DNA of 64,000 bases from positions 20,852 through 84,851 of the forward strand of contig CALKJZ010000004.1 in NCBI GenBank assembly GCA_937995515.1, read 5' to 3'. The notes beneath the pieces are model-generated. The model did no database searches and was not told the origin of the DNA. It worked only from the letters and a program-made list of their open reading frames with translations. The position numbers and the translations under genes are program-made. The stretch is from an uncultured Sphingomonadaceae bacterium (GTDB taxonomy: Bacteria > Pseudomonadota > Alphaproteobacteria > Sphingomonadales > Sphingomonadaceae). Within the stretch, counting starts at the first letter, position 1. Every line of letters starts with the position of its first letter. Of this stretch, positions 35,132-42,973 are shown piece after piece.

Positions 35132-36796
35132 ATGATCCTTGGCCGTTCGCCTTGCCGGGGCGCCTTGCCCGTCCGCCGATGGCTGTTGTTTCTCGTGCCG
35201 CTTGTCGTGCTCCTGGTGCCGCTTGGCGCCTGCTCGCTGCGGAGGGGCGGCAACGAGGCGCCGCCCCGGCTCGAGACCGAGGCCGAGATCCCGGCCTTTG
35301 AGTCGCGCGTGGCGCTTCCGGTTGCCGTGCCGATGGCGACCCTCGAGCGGATCATCAACGAGGAGGTGCCGCGCCGGCTGGTGACCATCAACCGCGAGTT
35401 CGACGTCTGCATCAAGCCCGCGCGCATCAAGATCGGCGAGCGGCGCATCAAGGTGACACCCACCATCCGCTGCCGCATCGAAGGCCATGTGGATCGCGGC
35501 CCCATCCGCCTTTCCGGCGTCGCCGGCCAGCCCGGCGCCATCAGGTTCACGATGCCGGTTTCCGCGACCGTTGCCGCGAAGGACATCGGCCGGATCATCC
35601 CCAAGGAGACGGCAACGGCCGCGGCCGATGTGCGGGCCATCCTGCGCCTCCGGATCGACGAGTCGTGGAGGCCGGTGGCACGGATCGAGGTCGACTATGA
35701 CTGGACGGAGAAGCCCGGGATCGAGCTGCTCGGCCAGCGCATCACCTTCGCCCGTCGCGCCGACCCGCAGCTTGCCCGGCTGATCGCGGACCTCGAGCGC
35801 AAGCTGCCCGAGCGGATGGCGGGGCTTGGCCTGAAAGAGCAGGCGGCCGCAGCCTGGGCCAGGGGCTTTACCTCCGTCTCGATCAACCGCGAAAACCCGG
35901 AGGTGTGGATGCGGCTGACCCCGCAGCGGCTTTCGGCCGGGGGCTTCAGCGTGGAGGGCAACCGGCTGGTCGCGCGGCTCGCGCTCGAGGCGGGCACCGA
36001 GACCTTCCTCGGCCGGCGCCCGCCAGACCCGGAGCCGACGCCCCTTCCGCCGCTCGCGCGCCTTGCGCCCGGCGATTTCGGGGTCCGGTTCGCAGCGCCG
36101 GTGGTGGCCGATTTCGCCGAGCTCGAGCCGGTGCTGGAAAAGGAGCTCGACAAGCTCTCCGGCAAGCCCTTCGACGTGCCTGTGGCAGGCCGGGTGGACG
36201 TGCGGTTCGAGCGGCCGACCGTCTATGCAACCGAGGGCGGCAAGCTTGCCATCGGGCTGCCGATGCGCGTGAATGCCGCCCGGCAGCTCTTCTCCACGAG
36301 AGGGACGGTGTGGCTGACCGGCAGACCGGTCAACGAGCCGGACAGCCGCAAGGTGCGGGTGACCGACCTTGCCATTGCCGGCGACACCGAGACGATGACC
36401 GGCGACCTCCTGCTGATGGTCGCCGGCTCGCCGCGCGTCACCAGCGCCATCGAGGCCGGGCTTGAGCACGATTTCGAAGGCGATTTCGAAAAGCTGATGG
36501 TCAAGATCAACAGGGTGCTCGGCGCGCTTCCGATCGGCGATTTCGTGGCGACCGCCAGGGTCGACGGCGTGCGAAATGGTGTCGTGCAGCCCGTCGGGCA
36601 GGGCCTCTTCATGCCGGTGGAGGCCTATGGCCGCGCCGAACTCCGGTATGACCCGGCGGCCGTGCGCCAGATCCTCGCCCAGCGGGCCGCCGAGCGCAAG
36701 GAACGGGCCGCCCGGCGGGCTGCAACCGAGGCGGAGATGGCCGGACCCGCAGCCGCAGGCGCACCGCCTGCGGCTCCGGCACCAGCCGCGCGCTGA
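35132..36796 (+). CDS. DUF4403 family lipoprotein
   Basis: 554 residues. The N-terminus has a hydrophobic helix and a lipobox L-G-A-C (about residues 31-34), so it is a predicted lipoprotein. The body consists of alternating beta-rich segments with patterns such as LPVAVPMATLERIINEE and, in the second half, DFEGDFEKLMVKINRVLG, which fit the DUF4403 family. I infer a lipid-binding-like barrel by analogy only; function is unknown. The last 50 residues are low-complexity Ala, Arg, Glu and Pro. Confidence 0.82.
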   Translation: MILGRSPCRGALPVRRWLLFLVPLVVLLVPLGACSLRRGGNEAPPRLETEAEIPAFESRVALPVAVPMATLERIINEEVPRRLVTINREFDVCIKPARIKIGERRIKVTPTIRCRIEGHVDRGPIRLSGVAGQPGAIRFTMPVSATVAAKDIGRIIPKETATAAADVRAILRLRIDESWRPVARIEVDYDWTEKPGIELLGQRITFARRADPQLARLIADLERKLPERMAGLGLKEQAAAAWARGFTSVSINRENPEVWMRLTPQRLSAGGFSVEGNRLVARLALEAGTETFLGRRPPDPEPTPLPPLARLAPGDFGVRFAAPVVADFAELEPVLEKELDKLSGKPFDVPVAGRVDVRFERPTVYATEGGKLAIGLPMRVNAARQLFSTRGTVWLTGRPVNEPDSRKVRVTDLAIAGDTETMTGDLLLMVAGSPRVTSAIEAGLEHDFEGDFEKLMVKINRVLGALPIGDFVATARVDGVRNGVVQPVGQGLFMPVEAYGRAELRYDPAAVRQILAQRAAERKERAARRAATEAEMAGPAAAGAPPAAPAPAAR

Positions 36797-37229
36797 CCGC
36801 GCCCCTGCCCGGGCGGGCATGGCGGGGCCGGGTGGCCCGGCCTTCCGGCCGGTTGCCGCGGTTGCAGCGGGCGAGGAGATCGGGCGCCATCGCGCAAAAG
36901 CGGGCGGGCACCCCACGGGCCGGGCTGGGGGCCGATGTGGCAGGCGTGCTCGGGCAGGCGCGCCGGGCAAGGCCTGGGGCCGCACGGGGCCTCGGCCGCG
37001 CGCGCCCTGCAGCCGCGTGCGCCCTGCGGCCGCGTGCGCCTGCGTCATGGCAGTGTCACACCGCTTTCCCATAAGGAAGCCGTTGCCGGCGGGCCGGACC
37101 CGCCTGGCCCCAGGGGTTTGTGGCCGTGCCAGAATGTCGGTCTGCTGCCTGCCAGCTTCCATTCCGCCGGCGTGGAGGGCCTCTGGGCAGCGCGTGCATG
37201 CCTTGCCCGGGCGGAGGGCAGCGCGACTG
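36797..37229. other. Gene-free region upstream of the V-ATPase operon with a hairpin and tandem repeat
   Basis: 433 bp without a supportable gene. At its start GGCCGGG (36826-36832) and CCCGGCC (36836-36842) form a 7-bp stem, a possible end of the DUF4403 transcript. At 37004-37037 a 17-bp unit GCCCTGC-A/G-GCCGCGTGC is repeated in tandem with one mismatch. A less GC-rich patch follows (37044-37080), where the V-ATPase promoter may lie. Confidence 0.5.
37004..37037. repeat. 17-bp tandem repeat upstream of the V-ATPase operon
   Basis: Two adjacent copies (37004-37020, 37021-37037) differing at one position (A versus G), followed by a partial third start. It lies about 190 bp before the subunit B start. 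Confidence 0.55.
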
Positions 37230-38633
37230 ATGGGCGGCGCTGGCGAGGCGGGTGCCGCCCGCGCGGCCGGTGTGGCCGGGCTCGTGCGCTTCCGGCGCGT
37301 GCACGCGATCCTTGGCAGCCTGATGGTGGTGGAGGGGCCGGCGCCCGCCTCCGGCATCGCGGCGCCCCGGCTGCACGATCTGGCGCTCGTGCGCGAGGAG
37401 GGCGACCCGCCGCGCGAGGCCCTGGCGCGGATCGTGCGCATCGAGGGCAGCCGCGTGCACCTGCAGCTCTTTGCCGACACGGCGGGATTTTCGACATCGG
37501 CCGCCGTGAGCTTCCTGATGCGGCCGCCCGAGGTCGCCTACACGCCGCACGCGCTCGGGCGCGTCTTCGACGGGCTCGGCCGGCTCATCGATGGCGGCCC
37601 GCCGCTCGATCTCGAGCCGGTGATCGGCCTTGGCGGCGCGCCCGTGAACCCGGCGCGGCGCGAGCTCGCCGGCCGGTTCCTGCGCACCAACGTGCCGATG
37701 ATCGACCTGTTCAACAGCCTCGTTGAAAGCCAGAAGATCCCCATCTTTGCCGCAGCGGGCGAGCCGCACGACGAGCTTTTGCTGCGGATTGGCACCAGGG
37801 CCGAGGCCGATGTCGTGATCTTCGGCGGCATCGGGCTGATGTTCGAGGATTTCTACCGGGTGCGCGAGGCATTCGAGCAGTCGGGCGCGATGGCGCGGGC
37901 AATCATCTTCGCCAACCAGACCTCCGACCCGGTGGTCGAGCGGCTCCTCGTGCCCGATCTCGCGCTGGCTGTCGCCGAGCGCTTCGCGGTCGAGGAAAAG
38001 CGCCGCGTGCTGGTGCTGCTCAGCGACATGACAGCCTTTGCCGACGCACTGACCGAGGTGGGACTTGCGCAGGACCGGGTGCCGGCCAACCGCGGCTATC
38101 TCGGCGACCTCTATTCCGAGCTGGCGCGGCGCTACGAGCGGGCCTCGGCGTTCCGCGATGGCGGCTCGGTCACGCTGGTGTCCGTCTGCACGCTGCCCGG
38201 CAACGACGTGACCCACCCGAGCCCCGACAACACCGGCTACATCACCGAGGGCCAGATCTGTCTTTCCGGCGGCATGATCGACCCTTTCGGCTCGCTTTCG
38301 CGGCTGAAGCAGCATGTGGTGGGCAAGGCCACGCGGGAGGATCATGGCCAGATCATGAACACCATGATCGGCCTGTTCGCAGCCGCGCAGGATGCCCGGC
38401 AGAAGGTCGCCATGGCGTTCGACCTGTCCGACTATGACGAGCGGCTGCTGCGCTTCGACCGGCTGTTCCGCGAGCGCTTCATGGCGCTCGAGGCCGAGCT
38501 TGCGCTCGAGCCCGCGCTCGACCTGTGCTGGCAGACGCTCGCCGAATGTTTCGCCCCCGAGGAGGTGGTCATCCGGCGCAGCCTGATCGATACCTACTGG
38601 CCGCGCGCCGTCGACGGCAGGCGCGCGGCGTGA
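37230..38633 (+). CDS. V-type ATPase subunit B
   Basis: Non-catalytic nucleotide-binding subunit of the V1 head, alternating with A. 467 residues from ATG 37230. Nearest A-type features: RVHAILGSLMVVEGP at the N-terminus, FAAAGEPHDELLLRI in place of a Walker A (normal for B), DVVIFGGIGLMFEDFYRV, DMTAFADALTEV, and GYLGDLYSELARRYERA. It opens the operon here, whereas in Chlamydia and Bacteroidetes B follows A. Its stop overlaps the D start as GTGA. Confidence 0.92.
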   Translation: MGGAGEAGAARAAGVAGLVRFRRVHAILGSLMVVEGPAPASGIAAPRLHDLALVREEGDPPREALARIVRIEGSRVHLQLFADTAGFSTSAAVSFLMRPPEVAYTPHALGRVFDGLGRLIDGGPPLDLEPVIGLGGAPVNPARRELAGRFLRTNVPMIDLFNSLVESQKIPIFAAAGEPHDELLLRIGTRAEADVVIFGGIGLMFEDFYRVREAFEQSGAMARAIIFANQTSDPVVERLLVPDLALAVAERFAVEEKRRVLVLLSDMTAFADALTEVGLAQDRVPANRGYLGDLYSELARRYERASAFRDGGSVTLVSVCTLPGNDVTHPSPDNTGYITEGQICLSGGMIDPFGSLSRLKQHVVGKATREDHGQIMNTMIGLFAAAQDARQKVAMAFDLSDYDERLLRFDRLFRERFMALEAELALEPALDLCWQTLAECFAPEEVVIRRSLIDTYWPRAVDGRRAA

Positions 38634-39235
38634 GGCGGATTGCCGGCAACCGGGCCGCCATCGAGGCGGCGCGCCGGCAGCGTGCCGCGCTTGCGCGGGT
38701 GAGGCCTGCGCTCGAGCTCAAGCACCAGGCGCTGCTTCTTTCGCGTGCGGAGGCAGCGCGCGCGCTCGCCCGGCTCGAGGCGGCACACGCTTCCCGGCTG
38801 GCCGCGGCAGGCGCGGCGTTTGCCATGCTCGCCGGGCACGCGGGCGGGCTCGGCGGGCGGGTGGCCGCCGCCGGCCAAGCCGCGCCCGGCGAACGGGTCG
38901 CCGGGGTTGCCACGGTTTCCCCGGCCGGCCTCCGCGCGGTGGTGAGCGCACCGCGCCTTGCCGATCCGCCCTGGCTTGTCGCGCTCGACCGAGAGCTCGC
39001 CGAGGCCGTGGAGGAGCGGCTGGCCATCGCCGCCCGGCGGCTGACCCTCGCCCGGCTGGACAAGGCCGCAAAGACCGCAGCCCAGAGGCTGAACCTTGTC
39101 GAAAAGGTGCTCATCCCCGAACTCGACAGCGAGATTCGGCGCGTCTCGATCACCCTTGCGGACCGCGCGCGCGCGGCGCTCGTGGCCGCGCGCATCGCTA
39201 AGGGCCGCGCCGCCGCGCGCCGGGGCGAGGCATGA
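38630..39235 (+). CDS. V-type ATPase subunit D
   Basis: Central rotor shaft protein of V1, two long antiparallel helices. 201 residues from GTG 38630 overlapping the subunit B stop. Long Ala/Arg/Leu coiled-coil helices at both ends (about residues 1-75 and 125-195) with a short middle region; A-Q-R-L-N-L-V-E-K-V-L-I-P near the C-terminus is the conserved family motif. Weakly conserved elsewhere, identified mainly by this motif, its coiled-coil shape and operon position. Confidence 0.85.
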   Translation: MRRIAGNRAAIEAARRQRAALARVRPALELKHQALLLSRAEAARALARLEAAHASRLAAAGAAFAMLAGHAGGLGGRVAAAGQAAPGERVAGVATVSPAGLRAVVSAPRLADPPWLVALDRELAEAVEERLAIAARRLTLARLDKAAKTAAQRLNLVEKVLIPELDSEIRRVSITLADRARAALVAARIAKGRAAARRGEA

Positions 39236-39278
39236 GCCACGCGGCGTGGGTGCGCGCGGCCGGGGGGTGGCGCCGGCC

Positions 39279-41048
39279 ATGACCATCGCGTCGATGCGCC
39301 GCTGCCTGATCGCCGGCCCGATCGACCGGCAGGCCGAGCTCCTCGAGCGGCTGCAGGCGCTGGGCACGGTGGAGCTGGAGCCGCTTCATGGCGCTGCCGC
39401 CCCGCGTCCGCCGGCCGGCGATGCCGCGCGCCGGGCGCTGCGGCATCTGGCCCGCACACCCGGACGCCGGCCCCAGCGCCGGGTGGATCCGGCCTTCGAT
39501 GTTGAGCGGTTCGTGGCCGATGTCGCAGCCAATGCCGCGCGCATCCGCGCGCTCGAGGACCGGCGCGATGCCCTGGCCGCCCGCATCGCCGATGTGGAGC
39601 ACTGGGGCGATTTTGCCCTTCCCGAAAGCCCGCGCGCGCTGGGCGGCAACCGGCTGTGGTTCTACATCGTCCCGGCGGGCCGGATGAAGGACATGCCAGA
39701 GACCCTGCCGTGGCAGGAGATCAGCCGCACCGCCTCGCGCGCCTATGTGGTGGTGCTCAGCCCGACCGAGCCCGCCCCCGGAGACATTCCGGCACCGCGG
39801 GTGCATGTCGGCGCGCGGCGCCTTGCCGATCTCAGGGTGGAGCTCGACGCCCTCGAGGCCGAGCTCGACGAGGCGCGCCTGCGCCGCCAGGCCTTCACCT
39901 CGCGGCTGACGCTCCTCGCCGAACGGCTCGCCGAGGCCGAGGATGCCGATGCCCGCGCCGAGGCGGCCTGCGGCTGCCGCATCGAGGGCCCGCTGTTCGT
40001 GCTTTCGGGCTGGACGGCCGCGCACGATGTGCCGGCGCTCGAGCGTCTGGCCGCCGAAACCCGGGTCGCGCTCGTCGTCACGCCGCCGGCCAGGGGGGAT
40101 GCGCCGCCCACAAGGCTCGAGCCGCCGCCACCCTTTGCGGCCGGCGCCGATCTCGTGCGCTTCTACCAGTCACCGCCGGCAGACGCGTGGGACCCTTCGG
40201 TGCCGGTCTTCCTGAGCTTTGCGCTGTTCTTTGCCATCATCCTCTCCGATGCGGGCTATGCGCTGCTGCTCGGGCTCCTGCTTCTGCTGTCGTGGCGTCG
40301 CCTGGGGCGCGGCCGCGCGCGCCGCCTGAGGCCTCTTGCTGCGACCATCGTTCTCCTCTCCCTTCTCTGGGGGGCGGCGTGCGGCGCCTGGTTTGGGGCG
40401 CCCCCGCCCACGCCGGCGCTCGCCCGGCTCGCGCGCATCGATCTTGCCGATTTTCCCGCCATGCTGGCGCTCAGCATCGGCATCGGCATTGCCCATGTGG
40501 CCGTGGCGATGGCCGGCCGGCTCTGGTCGGAGCGGTGGCAGCCGCGCGCCCTCGCCCACGGCGGGTGGCTCTTGCTGCTGGCGGGGGGCACGCTCCTGTG
40601 GCAGGGCGCGCCGGCGGCTTCAGCGGCCATGCCGCTTGCGGCCGGCGCGCTTCTCGTGCTGCTGTTTGCCGACCCGCGGCCGGTGCGCGGGGCGACCGAT
40701 GCGCTCTTGCGGCTGGGCGGCGGGATCCAGGCGCTGACAGGCGTCTCGAAGCTCTTCTCCGACATCCTTTCCTACCTGCGGCTGTTCGCGCTCGGCCTTG
40801 CCAGCGCCTCGCTCGCGCTCGCCTTCAACAGCCTTGCAGGAGACGTGCGCGCAGCGCTTCCGGGCTTTGGCCTCGTTGCCGCGATCCTGATCCTCGCCGT
40901 CGGCCACCTGCTCAACCTCGCGCTCGCCGTCGTCGGCGGCACGGTGCACGGCCTCAGGCTCAACTACATCGAGTTCGGGAACTGGGCGGCAGGCGGCGAG
41001 GGGCGGCCGTTCCGCCCCTTCGCCCGGCGCGCGGGAGGGTCGGCATGA
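39279..41048 (+). CDS. V-type ATPase subunit I (a-subunit)
   Basis: Stator membrane subunit that forms the ion path against the K ring. 589 residues from ATG 39279: an N-terminal cytoplasmic part of about 310 residues with coiled coils, then about seven membrane helices. Conserved patterns: F-L-S-F-A-L-F-F-A-I-I-L-S-D-A-G-Y at the first helix and F-S-D-I-L-S-Y-L-R-L-F-A-L-G-L with the essential arginine near the seventh. Ends H-G-L-R-L-N-Y-I-E-F as in the family. Start overlaps nothing; 43 bp after D. The stop overlaps the K start (ATGA). Confidence 0.93.
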   Translation: MTIASMRRCLIAGPIDRQAELLERLQALGTVELEPLHGAAAPRPPAGDAARRALRHLARTPGRRPQRRVDPAFDVERFVADVAANAARIRALEDRRDALAARIADVEHWGDFALPESPRALGGNRLWFYIVPAGRMKDMPETLPWQEISRTASRAYVVVLSPTEPAPGDIPAPRVHVGARRLADLRVELDALEAELDEARLRRQAFTSRLTLLAERLAEAEDADARAEAACGCRIEGPLFVLSGWTAAHDVPALERLAAETRVALVVTPPARGDAPPTRLEPPPPFAAGADLVRFYQSPPADAWDPSVPVFLSFALFFAIILSDAGYALLLGLLLLLSWRRLGRGRARRLRPLAATIVLLSLLWGAACGAWFGAPPPTPALARLARIDLADFPAMLALSIGIGIAHVAVAMAGRLWSERWQPRALAHGGWLLLLAGGTLLWQGAPAASAAMPLAAGALLVLLFADPRPVRGATDALLRLGGGIQALTGVSKLFSDILSYLRLFALGLASASLALAFNSLAGDVRAALPGFGLVAAILILAVGHLLNLALAVVGGTVHGLRLNYIEFGNWAAGGEGRPFRPFARRAGGSA

Positions 41049-41485
41049 CGGAAGTGCTTCTCATCCTCGGCTGGGTGGGGGTCTTCGGCGCCATGGCGCT
41101 GGCCGCCATCGGCTCGATCATCGGCTGTGCAACGGCCGGCCAGGCCGCGATCGGCGCCATGGTGGAAAGCGATGGCGGCTATGGCCGCTTCGTCGGGGTC
41201 TCGGCGCTGCCGTCGTCCCAGTCGATCTACGGCATCGTCGCCATGCTCACCCTCGCGCGGCCGGTGAGCGAGGCCAATGCCCCGGCCCTCTTTGCCATCG
41301 GCAGCCTGACGGGGCTTGCGCTCATGTGGTCGGCGCTGCGCCAGGGCGAGGCGTGCGCAAGCGCGATCACCGCCATCCGCGAGAAGCCGGACGTGCTCGG
41401 CCTTGCCCTGGCACCTGCTGCGATCATCGAGGGCTTTGCCGTGTTCGTGTTCGTCTTTGCCCTGTTTCTGGCCGGCACGGTCTGA
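41045..41485 (+). CDS. V-type ATPase subunit K (rotor proteolipid), predicted Na+ type
   Basis: Four-helix proteolipid of 146 residues, two hairpins as in V-type rings. The C-terminal hairpin carries the ion-binding glutamate E129 in A-A-I-I-E-G-F-A. Compared with Enterococcus hirae NtpK, the reported Na+ ligands L61, T64, Q65, Q110 and E139 correspond to L55, S58, Q59, Q100 and E129, and Y68 to Y62 (L-P-S-S-Q-S-I-Y-G). All are kept apart from a Thr-to-Ser change, so Na+ coupling is predicted; the comparison is by eye. Start overlaps the subunit I stop. Confidence 0.92.
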   Translation: MTEVLLILGWVGVFGAMALAAIGSIIGCATAGQAAIGAMVESDGGYGRFVGVSALPSSQSIYGIVAMLTLARPVSEANAPALFAIGSLTGLALMWSALRQGEACASAITAIREKPDVLGLALAPAAIIEGFAVFVFVFALFLAGTV

Positions 41486-41492
41486 GGCCGCG

Positions 41493-42254
41493 ATGGACGG
41501 CCCTGCCGACGACGCCCTTTCCGACCGGCCGCGGCCGGCCCGCCGCCCGCGCACCGCGCCCGGCCCGCCGCCCGCGCACGCACCCGAGATCGCGCGCGGC
41601 GTGGAAAGCCTGATCGCCGAGCTTCGCGCACGCGGGATCGAGGCCGGGGAACAGGAGGCCGGCCGGCTGCTCGCGGAGGCGCGGGCCGAGGCCGCGGCGA
41701 TCGTGGCCGCCGCGCGCGCGGAGGCAGCCGCGCTGCGCGCTGCGGCTGAGGCGGCGCGCGCGCGCGAGGAGGAGGCAGCCCGTGCGGCACTCGAAGCGGC
41801 CGCGCGCGATGCCATCCTTTCGCTGCGCGCCGACCTTCTGGAGAAATTCTCCGACAATGTGCGCCGCATGGTGTCGGCCAGGGTGGCCGAACCGCAGCTT
41901 CTCGGCCGCATGATCCTCGCGGTCGCCGGGCGCGCGGGCGCGGCGGCGGCCGCCGGGCCGGAGACCATCGACGAGATCCTCCTGCCCGAGCACCTGGAAA
42001 CGCTCGACGAGCTGAAGGCCGACCTCGTGGCGCTGCGGCAGAGCCCGCTCACCCGCTTCGTGCTGGCAGGCGTGGAAGCCATGCTGCGCGAGGGTGTGAC
42101 ACTGCGGGCAAGCCCAGGCCTCGATGCCGGGCTCCGCGTGCGGCTTGCCGGCGGACATGTGGAGATCGACCTCTCCGACAGCGCGCTTGCCGAGGTGCTG
42201 CTTGCGCACCTGCGGCCGCGCTTCCGGGCCCTGTTCGAGGGGATCGTCGCGTGA
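41493..42254 (+). CDS. V-type ATPase subunit E (peripheral stalk)
   Basis: Peripheral stator stalk component. 253 residues from ATG 41493, 7 bp after K. Residues 1-32 are Pro/Arg-rich and unlike the family; 35-105 form a long Ala/Glu/Arg coiled coil; the rest is the globular C-terminal domain (LDELKADLVALRQ and HVEIDLSDSALAEVLL). Identification rests on architecture, the C-terminal pattern and operon position. The stop overlaps the next start as GTGA. Confidence 0.78.
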   Translation: MDGPADDALSDRPRPARRPRTAPGPPPAHAPEIARGVESLIAELRARGIEAGEQEAGRLLAEARAEAAAIVAAARAEAAALRAAAEAARAREEEAARAALEAAARDAILSLRADLLEKFSDNVRRMVSARVAEPQLLGRMILAVAGRAGAAAAAGPETIDEILLPEHLETLDELKADLVALRQSPLTRFVLAGVEAMLREGVTLRASPGLDAGLRVRLAGGHVEIDLSDSALAEVLLAHLRPRFRALFEGIVA

Positions 42255-42973
42255 CGGGCGGCGTCCTCGGTGTGCCCGAGGCCCGCCACGTGCGAATCGT
42301 GGCGAGCCTGCCGCGGCTGCCGCGCCCGTTCGACCTGCGCCTTGCCCCGGCAAGCGCCATCCGGCTCGGGCGGCGGCTCGAGGGGCTTTCGCCCGACGAG
42401 CATCGCCGGCTCGAGACGGTTGAGGAAGGGTTCGACCGGGCGCGCCTTGCCGGTCTCGACGATGCGGCGCTGGTTGCGCGGGCCCGGGCGGCCGTCGCGG
42501 CGGCGCCGCCCGGCGCGGACTCGGCCCTTCGTGCCATCTGGACGGTGCGCGGCGCCGAGGCGCTGGCGATCGCCCGCGCGCGCGGCCTTCGGGCGCCGGC
42601 AGGCGCGGTCATGGGGCTTCCCGGCATCGATGCGCTGGCAGGGCGCATCGGCCGCAACTGGCAGCGGCCCGACTTCGGGCTCGATGGCCCGGCCGGCGAG
42701 GCAGCCGCCGAGGCGGCCGCCCTCCTGTCCGGGTCCGCCGATGCCGGGACGCCGCTTGCCCACTGGCGGCGCGCGCTGGAGCGCGAGGAGGCGATCCTCC
42801 GGCGCGCGGCCTTCCCGCCACGGTTCGGTCTTGCCGCCATCATCCTCTCCGTGCTTGCATGGCACCTCGTCGTCGAGGCGCGTCGCGCCTCGGAGCCCGA
42901 GGCCCGCGCCCGTCTCGGCGATGCGGTCGCGGCTGCAGCAGCGCCGGGCGAGGCGCTGCTCGGGGCGGCATGA
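42251..42973 (+). CDS. DUF2764-like protein of the V-ATPase operon
   Basis: 240 residues from GTG 42251. The N-terminus V-R-I-V-A-S-L-P-R-L resembles the V-A-S-L-P motif of DUF2764 proteins, which lie between E and A in Chlamydia and Bacteroidetes V-ATPase operons. Mostly alpha-helical by composition, with a hydrophobic segment near residues 195-210 (F-G-L-A-A-I-I-L-S-V-L-A-W-H-L). Its role is unknown; position suggests it replaces a C-like or stalk function. Overlaps the neighbours at both ends (GTGA before, ATGA after). Confidence 0.65.
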   Translation: MTGGVLGVPEARHVRIVASLPRLPRPFDLRLAPASAIRLGRRLEGLSPDEHRRLETVEEGFDRARLAGLDDAALVARARAAVAAAPPGADSALRAIWTVRGAEALAIARARGLRAPAGAVMGLPGIDALAGRIGRNWQRPDFGLDGPAGEAAAEAAALLSGSADAGTPLAHWRRALEREEAILRRAAFPPRFGLAAIILSVLAWHLVVEARRASEPEARARLGDAVAAAAAPGEALLGAA

